From the NCBI GenBank assembly GCA_030544235.1, contig CM060461.1, positions 4,267,449 through 4,331,448 of the forward strand: a stretch of DNA of 64,000 bases, read 5' to 3'. The position numbers and the translations under genes were made by a program. Shown piece by piece: positions 48,389 through 60,500 of this stretch; positions within the stretch are counted from its first letter, which is position 1; every line of letters starts with the position of its first letter. Below the pieces are notes generated by a model. The model ran no database searches. It was not told the origin of the DNA and saw only the letters and a list, made by a program, of their open reading frames with translations. The DNA is from Lepturacanthus savala. Lineage: Eukaryota; Chordata; Actinopteri; Scombriformes; Trichiuridae.

Positions 48389-50126
48389 ACAAGTATAAAC
48401 ACTGATTTATCCATGTTGTGATTGTTGTTTCTTATCAGTAGTCTTGTAATCTATCTAATCTGCACAGACAGTAATTGCATGACCAAAAGCTGCAAAACAC
48501 TCAAATATTTCAAGAAACAAAGCAGATCGACCTCCTGAGGCCAGATAAACAAAGAGTGTACACAAAAGCAAACTCACGTAATCTGGAATTTATGAGTAAA
48601 ACTCCCAACATGCACAGTTGCAACAAGCTCAACAGTGCAACACGTATTATTCAGCCATGTCTTGTATAATGTGTACATGATCCACTGAAAACTCTGAGAG
48701 TCCTTCATGTTTTCTATTATTAAAAAACTAACATACCGACCATGATGAACAGTAATTTCATGGAGAAATAATAATAATAATATTATTTTGAACCACATAA
48801 AAGTGAAAATGGTGACATCTCCTGGCCAACCCTGTGAGGGATTATTAGACGAGTAACGTTACACTCCTATTACCTGTCGGACAATTTTATTAAAACAAAA
48901 GGATCAAAATCGATGCAATACCAGGAATAGATTATTTTAATTTCATTTTCTTCCCTCTCAAAAACTGCAGCGTACATTACCCACAATGCAACTCAATTCC
49001 ATTCACTTTGCTGTTATGATTTGTTATGTTAGTAAGCTAATAGTTTTGAATGGCTAGTGCCTCAAGCAGGGATGTGAATTGGGCCAAAAAGGTCAGGTTA
49101 CATCACTTCTGTATAAATCCACACCCATAATTGTTTTGTTTTTTTTATTGTAGTCTTCAGTCCTAATTTCTTATCAGACGTCACACAGCTCGATCTGGAG
49201 CCACAGAAAACTTTGAGTTCCCCTTTATGTTTAACACCTCATCGCCAAGTCATGGTATGTGTTTATTAAATCAGCCATGATACAGGTACATTTTATTAAA
49301 CCTTGGCCTGCACCAGATAAACATGACAATGCATTTATTCATCACTTTGTTAATATTACAAACATGTGGCTCCTTCAATTATCACTTTTTCTTCCAAACT
49401 TTCCACTGTTGCTGTCAGTCTGCTGACTTTTCCCTCTCTCACATACCTTCCACTTAGTGAATGTGCTTAATTGTATCATGTGGACACACACATAGAGTAA
49501 TGAAGACAATCCCAGAACATGTGGAGGAGGCAGATGCACATGTAGTGAAAAGTGGGTTTATCAGCACAGTAATGTGGCCTGTATCTAGTGATCAGTTTAT
49601 AACTGGTATCTTGTGTCTTTATTTGAGCTCTGGAAGATGTGGAGTTAGCTTTCTTTGACATAAATGGAAGTTTGTGTTGCAGTGGTGTGAGTTGACCAGT
49701 AGAGGTCCTCTTTGACCACCACAGTGCAGCAACATCTATGTTGTCAAGGTACTGTGGGCTTCATTACGCTGCCTGTAGGCGGATAGTCTCTAGGTGGAAA
49801 TTTCCACTCTAGCCACACTGGATCAAAGGCCACGAAGATTTTTAAAAGACAACCAAATGAAATATTGAAGAGACTCCTATGCTGCTTGTCTGCTTATGAC
49901 AAAAAACAAACTAAAGAGGTTTAAGAGTTGATTCAAACTGGACTTCACACTGATTTGGTTGGTTAGGTTGTTGAATTAAAAAAAACAACTCAGACCATTA
50001 TGAATGTCGGTTGAAACTAGAAATGTATGTCACATTTGAAGAGAAAGAGAATGCTGAAAAGATAAGGATGCTGCAGTGCTGGGGAGGTTTACTTTTCATA
50101 AACAGCAGTTTCAAGGTTTCCCTCAG

Positions 50127-50128
<2 letters not shown>
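48389..50128. other. ccny-crem spacer, no gene seen
   Basis: No exon or complete repeat recognised; AT-rich. Confidence 0.4.

Positions 50129-50187
<59 letters not shown>
50129..50187. repeat. (GT)n microsatellite, 59 bp
   Basis: Uninterrupted GT array. Confidence 0.97.
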
Positions 50188-50189
<2 letters not shown>

Positions 50190-51910
50190 CTGCTGTGCAT
50201 GTGTGTGTGATTGTGGCCTGTTTATGAGTGTTGTCATTTTTGAGAGAGAAAAGTTTCCATGTGGGCGTTTCTCATAGTTTAATAACATATTTAATTTCTG
50301 TTTATGTGCACGAATGAGACACAACACTTAATCCCCATTGAATCATTGTTCCTGCTTTTATCACCATTCAAGGCCAGTGCCGTAGACAGAGGTTGCTATA
50401 GAAACAAGTCATTTCCAAGCATCCTTGTTTAAAAACTAATTTATTTTTTAGCGTCTGCTGAAATTTTAATTGGCTTAAAAAGCCTTTGAATTTTAATAAT
50501 TGCTAAATTTGATAAATCTAGCAGGAAAATGGACTGATATGAAGTGATGCTCTGTGGTGTTAATAAGCGTGTATTAACACTGAGTTAAATGAACACACAT
50601 CTGCCATGTTAACACTCATTCAATTATCCTGTTCGGTGATGTGTAAGGCAAACATCTGATCATATTTAGAGGACTAAAACTAACCTACACTGAAAATATA
50701 AAAATACCTTTAGGAACATACAAAAATAACAATAGAATTCACAAACCATATAAAGCCTCTATTCAGCGAGCAACTTTTCGATCCTACTCATCCTCTCCTT
50801 CAGGGTTACAGTTTAATGTGAGTAGGGTCTTGCCATCCATTGGCTGAGAAGACTAATCAGCCAAGTTATATCAATTTAGTTTAGAACCTTCACAATTAAC
50901 AAGCCAGATGCAAGAACTTGAATCAGTCAATGCCAGATCAGTCACAATAAATTGGAAATTATTTAACCGGTGTAATTAATATACCAAACAAATATAGAAA
51001 TATGCTAAATTCTTTCAATATATTAATAGATTCAAAACAGACAAATTAAAAAAATCAATATATGAACAATCCAAATAAGTGTATGAGAGAGAGGGGGAAA
51101 CGTAGCCTCTATGAATAAGATACTGACCCTAAAATAGTATCAAGAGCAAGATGAGAACAGAGTGGATGAGCACGTTCTACCTTTTCAATAAACCAGAGGA
51201 AGCCCTGACAACCAAACCTCAGCCACTGCACTGTTGAAAGTGGATGGAGTGAGAGCTGAGAGGTATTTTGCTCTAAAAGCAGAATATCGAAGTAGGGACA
51301 TGTTCTGGTGGCCATTAAATCACATTTTTTATTTTAGTATCAATCAATTTACCCAGATAATATCTTCATAAATAGGCTCTATGGTCCCAAACAGCAACCC
51401 TCATCTCAGTTTATGATACTGTTCGAGCGGGAATGAAGTTGAAAGTCTAACAGCTCTCAGCCACACATCTTTAATACCATAAACCTGAATACATAAAAGC
51501 TGTTATTATCATATTCACGTACAAATTAACACTTGAATACAGAGTCTGATTCAGGTACCACTTGTGTGATTTAATTACAGTGACCACAAATTACAGAAAA
51601 TGAAATCTACTTGTCATCAGGGACATTAAAGTGTCTCATTAAAGACACTTCATTGAGTTACAGTTCAGTACGCTTCCAGAGGGTTGTACGCTCATGACAG
51701 AATGGTTTACACGGCTGCCACTGGCAACACATGGCTGCACAGTACAAGTAGGAACAGCTAAAGGTATGCAGGAGCAGTGCTGTATGCTTTGGCCTTGACG
51801 TCAGCTGGGAGCGTAGCGTGAATTGTGGCCGTGGCCTTAGTTTGAGCGTATTAAATGTTTACTGTGGTTTCATAAGAGCTAAGAAAGAAAGAAAGAATAT
51901 AGAAAGATAG

Positions 51911-51913
<3 letters not shown>
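50188..51913. other. ccny-crem spacer, no gene seen
   Basis: AT-rich spacer. A perfect CRE palindrome (TGACGTCA) lies at 51796-51803. Short GAAA runs occur near 51885. Confidence 0.4.
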
Positions 51914-51953
<40 letters not shown>

Positions 51954-52790
51954 TACAGTCCAAGAGTTTAGACCACACATTTTTACATTTTTATTGAAAT
52001 TTAAGCAGTTAAGTTTAATTCCAATGAATACATTATTGATTTATTAAACCCCTATATATATATATAGTACTGTGTATATGACAGGAGAGAGTGTATTAAT
52101 ACTGTCCCCTGTTTGAAAAACACTCAATCTACAGAGAAACATACACAGCCTGTATTCAGAAACTGTGCCTTAAAACAAGCAGTCATGTACATGAAGTTAT
52201 GATGTCACTACTATACAGTCACCACCCGTACCCCCATTCACAGCCATTAAAATCACCCAATCAGAGGAGAGGCTCAGAAAGAAATTTGAAAACTATATTG
52301 AGCTTTGGTCTCCTAAATCTTGTTAGGGATGTAAAAATTACAAATAAAAAACAGGAAAGTGTAGAATATGGGACATTTAAATGGTACAAAAATAATCAGT
52401 TAACTACCCAACGACCCAAAAAAGAGAGATATCAATTTTCAGGAATCAAGTAATAGTTAACAACTTAGACATACAGCATTTCTGCAGTAATGGACTGACG
52501 TGCGGAAAGTAGATCCAAACAAGTTTCTCTGGTTAATTAACCCCCGTCTGTATATCAGCATGGATGAAGCCTGATGTCTGGGTCTTTTCTAGGACTAGAG
52601 CTCTAGAGCTAAGCAGAACCCCATGATCTAGACCTAGTTAGTCAGGAGTTCATCCTACAGCAAGATAATCCACATCGTACCTCTGGGCTGTCACATCATC
52701 ATCTGTCATATGACACATTAAAATATGCAAATTTTAATAAAAACTGAAAAATCAAGGTTTTCTAAAACTTTTGACTGGTAGTGTATATAA
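51914..52790 (-). mobile_element. Tc1-like transposon remnant with a nested repeat
   Basis: After an AT array, the left end 'actacagtccaagagtttag' is echoed by the right end '..acttttgactggtagtgt' in reverse complement, the usual fish Tc1-type terminus. 'ttcatcctacagcaagataatccacatcg' at about 52650 translates on the plus strand to a FILQQDNPHR piece, matching the QQDN.PKH motif of Tc1 transposase. A copy of the 42.7-kb repeat (52120-52400) interrupts the body. The transposase is otherwise unreadable. The strand given is uncertain. Confidence 0.6.
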
Positions 52791-52794
52791 TAGG

Positions 52795-53125
52795 CCATTA
52801 GGAAAAATGGGCAAAAAAGTGGTTGGTGAGACAATACTTCTAATCTAGACTGAACCAGAAATGTGCATGGTAAGTAGCCTGACGTGAAATCTAACTAAAA
52901 TATTATAAGGATGAAAAATCTACTAAACAAACCTGTGCATACAATCCATGCATATCCCTCTTGATGGCAACCAACAGAAATAATTATGTTTCTGTGGTAT
53001 ATTAACATAATTTTTGGAAAAGAGATGTTTATCTTAGTGGCCCAATTTACCCTAACCCCCGAAGCTAAAATGGACCACCTGGTTCCCATATTCACTTTTA
53101 TTGGGTTTAATTTGTACTCACTCAA
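52795..53125. mobile_element. opposite-strand copy of the 8.5-9.5 kb element
   Basis: 'gtgagacaatacttct' and 'ctagactgaaccagaaatgt', followed by 'gcatggtaagtag', are the reverse complement of 9296-9350. 'tggcccaatttaccctaac' near 53039 resembles an internal or terminal part of the same family. Confidence 0.65.
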
Positions 53126-53590
53126 GCTCTCTCATTTGAAGGGGGGGGGGGTGTATAAGTGTGACATCACAACTTCATGGATGTCCAGCTTGTTTTAATG
53201 CACAGTTTCTGTGTATTTCTCTGTAGATTGATCATTTTGAAACATGGGACAGTACAAAAGCCAAGACCATCTTATAATCAATAAGCAATTAAAATCACAC
53301 TTTTTACTTTAAAAGTTCTGTGCTAAGGATTAACTGCAGGGAAATGTAAAGCTGACAGTAAAGTTAGTTTTTTTTATTACCCAAAAGTACTAAAAACAGC
53401 TCTATATTGGAGAACATTCTTTCCGATCTAATTGGAACTTTTTTTTTTTCAGTAATTTCTTTTTAAAACAATGAAGTAAATGTTTCACTACATTTAGTGA
53501 CAAAAATGGCAATTATTAATGAAAGAAATCTATCTTGAATGTCGAAGAGAAGGAAGTTAGATGAGTGAACAATAAGCAAAGTGACAATCC
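53126..53590. other. spacer downstream of crem, no gene seen
   Basis: Contains a G10 run near 53143-53152; AT-rich. Confidence 0.4.
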
Positions 53591-53603
53591 ATGTTACATT
53601 TGA

Positions 53604-53609
53604 ACATTT
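53604..53609 (-). terminator. possible crem polyadenylation signal
   Basis: Reads AATAAA on the minus strand, 1.67 kb after the crem stop codon. The intervening sequence contains several ATTTA pentamers on the transcribed strand, compatible with an unstable mRNA. Other signals may be used. Confidence 0.35.
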
Positions 53610-55278
53610 TATTAGATAAACAAAAATATTTTTTGGTTTGTACAATTTCAAACAAGGGAATACACAGAAACGGGGGAACACCTGGCAAAAGATGGAGCCA
53701 AACAGCAAACTCTATGTGCAGAGAAACTCAGCTGATATCATGAAACCCTGAATTTGATTATCACCTGTTTTCTTATAGAATTGAATAGTCGGGGCATCCT
53801 CTGGGAATACAAACCCTGACAGGTTTTGGCTGGTACACATCAAGGCTGGCACATGATGACTCACTGCCACCGCGCAACTAAAACAGTATTTAAACAACCT
53901 AACTGTTATTTAAAGAGCTTTGGCAGCTGAAGGAAATGATCTGTTACATGGAGGAGTGCACTGTCACTTTCTACACACTGAACCTGAAAATATATTCAGT
54001 GGAACAAACAGCAGAAACGGAGAAAGCAAGCGAATTTCAATATATATATATTACCAAGAAACACAAACACAAGATGATATATTATAATTAAAATAAAATG
54101 TCTTTTTACATTTAAAAAAAAGAGAAAAGAAATTGGCATCACCCTTTAAACAGAGCATTTTTTTTATCCAGCCATAATCAAATACAGTTTTTTTCCACGA
54201 TGGAGATCCATCATTTAAATAAACTGACACTTGCATGACAGTAAAGCACAACTGTTATTCTTTGCGCTATGATGAGTCATCCTAACATGTTTGTTTATAA
54301 AACTGTGGTTTTTCAGGATAAAAGTAATGTTCAACATGTCGAATGATTTAACATTTGCTGACATTTTTGCAGAATATATACGATTTGAGGAACGAATCTC
54401 TTCAAGTAAATGTAGAAATTTTATTATCCACACAATTTGGCGCTATGTGCTTTTAATTATAGAGCAGTTTTGCTCTGTCATTTGAGTTCAGTAATGAAAT
54501 AATATTCTTTTGAACGTTTGCTAAACAGATTCTGATTCAGGTAACACTTCTGAAACATATCCTCAAGTCTTGTGCATTTAAGAAAAAACTAAATGCCATC
54601 TTGTGCACTCAAAACACATTCGGACCAAATCAAGAACTTCTATGCAACCTGAAAACAACGTTGATGAAATCCAGGAAATCACTTCACTGACACAATGCAA
54701 CTCTTGAAAGTGTTTCTCCTTAACTGTGTCTTTGCACGGAGGAATGCATGAAAAACACAAGCATAAATGACATGAACGGCGTTCTCCGGTAAACACGGTT
54801 GAGTTTGAGCTTTGTTGCAGCTGGTGATGGATCAGCGGAGCTTGGTGTGCACCTCTTCTGACCTCGGACACTTGCTGGTAGTGAGACCTGGCTGGCTTTT
54901 CCACAATCTCTTTTACATGTACGTGAGCGGCACATCTTCAGGAAGCACCTGTATTTCCTCTTCCTGTTCCGCTTTCTACAGCTGGCTCTCATTGGCTGGC
55001 TCTGCCCGTGCACGGCAGCAACAGTAAGCATAGTGTGACGCGGCGACTTGAGTCTTCACATGCAAAAGAGCACAAGATAAGAACAAGAGCGACACTGGCA
55101 AGCTCAAGCAGGTTTTCGAATTCCCTGGGACACTTTCTGAATTCGGCATAAACCAGGCCTGAGTGAGCAGAGAAACAAAGACAGTCTTTCTTTTTTGTGT
55201 TTTTTTTCTTTTTGTTTTGCTGTAGCAGTTTGTGTAAACGGCCCTTTTCTTCAGCTCGTGACCACAAGGCGAACGCCG
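53610..55278 (-). other. probable crem 3' untranslated region
   Basis: No intron-like or coding signal. I searched by eye for a second bZIP exon (the alternative DNA-binding domain of mammalian CREM) and saw none. Confidence 0.45.
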
Positions 55279-56817
55279 CTACTCGGCTTTGTGGCAGTAA
55301 ATGTCCTTCAGTACTTTCAGCTCTTCAATCAGCGTCTTGTTTTGGTTTTCCAACACAGCCACACGGTTTTCCAGACACTTGACGTATTCTTTCTTTTTCC
55401 TGCGGCACTCGCGAGCGGCCTCCCTGGAGAGGAAAGAGGAGGGAAATGAGTTTTGAGTCAAAAACGTGATTCCGACTCGGGACAAAAATGCAAGCTATGT
55501 ACAATCCTAGAGAGCTTGATGTTTTGTTTTTTAAAGCCATCAAAGTTCAGATTTTACCTAAACTACTTCCAGGCTGGCATTAAATGACTGGACATATTCC
55601 TCAAACATGAACAATCCAGAGACACACAAACACCATCACATCTTCAAAATCAGCATTTTTTATTTTAATCACAAAAATAGTATCTTATTTTCATAAAAAA
55701 AAAAAAAAAACAATTGTAGTTTGTCTTGTTTGGGTATTAATGGGGTCAGTAGTGGCAGATTTCTTAAAGTGAGGTCCAGAATGCAGCTGAGCTCACCTGT
55801 TTTTCATCAGCCGGACCTCTCTCTTACGGGTGATCTCTTCAGCGTGGTGTGATGATGGACTCTGCATGGAGCCGGGTGACGCAGCCATCACGATGCTCTG
55901 GGCCAGGCCTGAGTTAGGTGACCTCAGCTGGTAGGCAGGTATGTCTCCAGTGGCAGCTGTAGGGACAGCAGAGGACCGTTAAGGTGACTTTGGGAACATT
56001 TTTCATCCTGTTTGTTGCCCAGATTTTTGTCTCCTCCTGTGGTGCAGGCTGCACTGCGTGTTCACATTTCTCAGGTTTTTTTGTAGCTGACAAACCTGAT
56101 GCACCTGTTTTTGTTTTTTTATTGACAAGCTGCAGTTCCTCTAATGGCCACTGGACTCTTACAACCAAGACCCAGAGTCACCACACACATAAACACACAC
56201 TTGTTAATGTCTCAATACAGTCAGTATCAGGACTATTTTTCTTGTGTGTATTTATTAGTAAATTGTGCATTTATATTAATAAAAAAATCCACATGTATGA
56301 GCCACTTCTGCCCTTATATTACTTAATTGTACACATGAATAAGTGATTTATGCTCAGATTAGTGTCAAACGGCTAAAACCTGTAGATTTAGTGGGGTTGG
56401 TGACAGGTTAGCAGCTGTGTTTTGATGATGCAGTGCAAATCACGTAAAGTAATGTTTTTGTTTAATTCGATAGCTTGGAAATGTTTAGTGTTCTGTTCCA
56501 CTGATTCATGTGTGCTTATTATCAATTTCAGAGAATCAATTAATCAATAAGCCTTTGTTCCATTCATCTGTTTATTCTCCAGACTCATGACCGTGGGTAG
56601 TTTGACTCCTGTGTGTGAGGTGCTCTTGTGTTTACTGATAAGTGGTGAAATGTTTTTTTTTCTTTCAGTAGAAGTGTGACTGATTCTGTGAAGGAAAAGC
56701 AGCAACAGGCTGGATGTGGTTAATGTGTAAGTCACATAATTGATGACTCAACTGTTAACTTGCTGCTCTCTCACCATTTCAGTTTTCACTTCGTTCCAGA
56801 GAAGTTTCTACCCCCCC

Positions 56818-56891
<74 letters not shown>

Positions 56892-57156
56892 CTCTGTCTC
56901 TCATTGTGATTACAGAGTGACTCGGGCTGTGCTGACGTCAGTGTGTGCGTCTCACTCGCCCGTTTTGCATTCTCTCTTCCCTGCCTGGCTTCTGTTCCAG
57001 GAAACTGGAGTGACGTCAAACGGACGACTATCTTAACCCCCCACTGTCACCCGCCCCTCCACCCCTCCCCCCTCCCTCCTCCCTCCTTCCCTTTCTGCCT
57101 GACAACCACTGGATAGGCTGACTGAACGTAGGACTTTGTGTGTGTATGTTTTTGTA

Positions 57157-57198
<42 letters not shown>

Positions 57199-57589
57199 CA
57201 TACATATACATACAAATAATGGTGGGACACACACTGACAGGAACAGAGTTGAGGAAACCAAATGTTGTTGATTAGTTAAGATCTCTTTTCCTCGTCTTTT
57301 TTCACAGAGCTTTTGCTGTGTTGAAATGGGAAGGACACTTGTCACTTCTGTTTCCTCCTTTTGCTTATTTCATAATGCAAGAAGATTAAAGTAAAATCTA
57401 CAAAATCTACACCACAAAAACTATTTTTTAAACATTATGTGAAACACCAGAAACACTTGAAAACCTCTATGGAAAACATCAGTGACAGCATGAAATGCAT
57501 ACGTTAATATCTCACTGAACGTGACGTAGAGAAAAAACATGTCCAAGAGAAACTGTACCTGACTCAGTTTCATCCCCGGTCACGGCCAT
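55279..57589 (-). CDS. crem: ICER isoform of crem (internal promoter product)
   Basis: Inducible cAMP early repressor: a short bZIP protein lacking the activation domains, which competes at CRE sites and represses its own gene (family knowledge). The first exon, 57559-57589, encodes MAVTGDETES plus one base; human ICER starts MAVTGDDT as I recall. It ends CAG|GTACAG and joins exon 55797-55956 as ES-A-ATGDIPAYQ, then the bZIP exon 55279-55423. The product is 111 residues. Exon 61832-62023 ends in the same phase (CAA G), so both promoters can feed the same 3' exons. Transcription presumably starts between 57590 and about 57740. Confidence 0.88.
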
Positions 57590-60500
57590 CTCTCGTTTCC
57601 AATAATCCAGCACCACGGCAGGAAAAAAAAAGCACCTCAGCACTCACTGCGCTCCACTTACTCCTTGATGCTTTACTAGAGCCTCTGTTTCTCTTCCCCT
57701 CTCGCTCGCTCTGCACCCGTCAACTTTACAGCCTGATTACAATTACAGGCATTGACATCACAATGACATCACTCCTGCTCGCTGAAGTCAGTAAAATACC
57801 CTGGATTACAGTTCCTCCCACCCCCGCCCCCCTTCCCCTCCCTCCCTCCCTCCCTCACCCTCACCCCGCGGATCAGACGCTGAAGCGGAGAAACACAATG
57901 TGAGCCGGGCGGGGGAGGGAGGGGGAAGCAGCTAAGGGGGGGGCTGGTAGTGGAGAGGTTGTATTTTTAGCCCTAGTGACGCAACTAGAGAGACGCTCAA
58001 CAAACAAGAGGATATTGTGTCCCAAGTGGCTGCCGTGCAAACTGTTGAGCACCCTGATTGGAATCACTTTGTGTGTTTGATTGTTAAAAAAGCGTCAGGA
58101 TAAAGAGGACAAAGATAATTGAGGTTTTACGTTACTTTGTTTAAAGTTATCACAACATATAAATGAGTCTCCGCTAGCCACGCTGCTGACTTCTAATAGC
58201 TCAACGGTGATTTAATCATGCTGTAGGATCTGTTAGAATTCAGTTGCTTGATAGGACTTGTTGCTGTAGACCTCAGGACACTGAATTCAACACCTACAGC
58301 TACGGGTGAAAAACCTGAAAATGAAACAACAAAAGCTACATTAAAAAGCCCTTCAAATCACTGAAGAAAGCAGTAAATAGTTCTTTTATCTTCCTTTTGG
58401 TATAGGGTTGCAAAACTCTGGAATTTTTAAAGTAACCTGTTTTTCATTTCATTTTTTACAACCATACAAGAATTTATATTTGTCAATTGTCAAGTATTTT
58501 TAAGACCATTCCAGTTGTGTAGCTAACTATATTTCTGTTCATGCCATTGAATTAGTGTTCTTACAAGCTTTTTTGTTATTTTATTCTACAGAAAAATGCC
58601 AAGTTCACTATCTGATGTGTGGAAGGATTTATCACAAGCTAATGTTGAGGAGCAGTATTTGTATATGTGTGAATACTGTGGATGTATGAAGATGTATGTG
58701 AAGAATGCTGCGAAGCGGCAAAAACCTCAAGGTTCAAAATACTCAGCAGACAAGAGTTCTACTCCCAGGGAAATTAAATCTGCTGTATCAGAGTCAGATA
58801 AATATAAATATTTCCCAAATTCCCCATCATAACAGTATTATTTTGAAATTCAGATAAGGTCACATTTCTAATATGATCGGTCAACGCAAGAGGTAAATGT
58901 CAATTAGCAGATTAGTGTTGGCAAAACTCAAACAGGAAAACAACCCTTTAAATCAGTGTATCCGAGGTAGAGGAGTGAATCACGGTTAAGATGTGAGTCA
59001 GGATGAACAAGTGTGACGTCATCAGTTTACGTCCTGACTGTCTCTATAGAGATGAACAGACATGATTGATATTGTTTAGAACCTCTCAACCTGTTTTTAC
59101 TACTGCATACGCTGCTTTTGTGGAGTCTTTTAGTATAGGACATCCTGGAATAGTTTAATACCCTGCCTTTTAAATTGCACCTTTTTCTCTAGCATAAACG
59201 CTGTTCTTAAACATCTTCATGGTGAAATTTTTGCACCCTGGTCCTGAGAAATCTCATTTTCTTCTTTATGGAAAAAAGATACAAAATTACATTTGAGTCA
59301 AAGTACATTTTCTAGCAGACTTTCTGAGGAAATAAATCAGGTTTTTACTACTTTGTAGACTGAAACACATGTAACGTTGCTGTCAGTAGTTTTCCACTAC
59401 ATTCTGTCTGTACACTTGTAATGCATTATTCCTGCATTCCATGCAGCCAGCAGTTTCCATTCATCTTGTTACTGTGCAGAGATATTGGATCTTTGAGTTA
59501 TGTAATCTATCAATGTTTGTGCTTGTAGAATTATTTCCAACAAATTACATCCTGGTTCCCTCCATTGGTTTGGATTTGATGTGCTGATGTGCGGCTGGAA
59601 AACTCCCAATAACCACAGTATCCTCCAATAATAAGATAATAAGTGGTTTATAGGGAACTCAAACACAGAAAAGGATGACGTGCATTTGGCTTCTCCTCTT
59701 CAGTGACTTAGTGTCTTATTGCATCTCATTAGCTTCAGTTGTAAGGTTTTCATAATGTAAATATATGCTGAGCACATACTGCCTGTTGACTGTAACACTT
59801 TATTGCCTTGTCTTTCCTCAGGTAGAGGAAATTCCACTCGGTCACATGCTTCCTCGTTCCGCCCGTTTCTGAGACCTGCCGGTTGAACGATGGGTGTGTG
59901 CGACTTGTGAGAGTCCAAAGTGCAGCAGCTGATTGCCAAACGAAAGAGGAATAGAAACCAACTTTCACGGATGTGTGGCAGAGCGACAATTGCTGCGTTT
60001 AACGCTGTTTAATCTGTGTGGATCTACTGGAGGATCTAGTGACTATTCCCTATGGAAACAGCTACTGTTGTATGGAAAACTCCTGGGATGAAGAGGATTT
60101 AGGAAGTGCAGATGGAGCTTTACACCAAGGCCTGTCGTCCTGCTGAAAAACACCATGTTAGCAGATCTGGTGGTGGAGCTGAAGATGCCTGGACTCTATG
60201 CTGCCCCTGCTGATCACTGCTATGAAAACCCTCAGGCTGCTTCACGTCTGCTGCGGAAAGGTAAGTCAGACTTTCCAGAATCCTTCAACCTGTCATTTTC
60301 TGACATCATCTCCAGGTTGACCCTCTCTCATCTGCTCCCGCTGGGTCGGCACTGATGAAGCGTTGAGTGGATTTGATCTGGATTATAGCTCTTAAATTGA
60401 AAGGTCTTTATGGAAGAATTATGGCTCAATAGCAATGTCACAAAACCATTGTAAAGTGGAGCTATAATTACGCTGTGATATAAAGTGAAATGACATGAGA

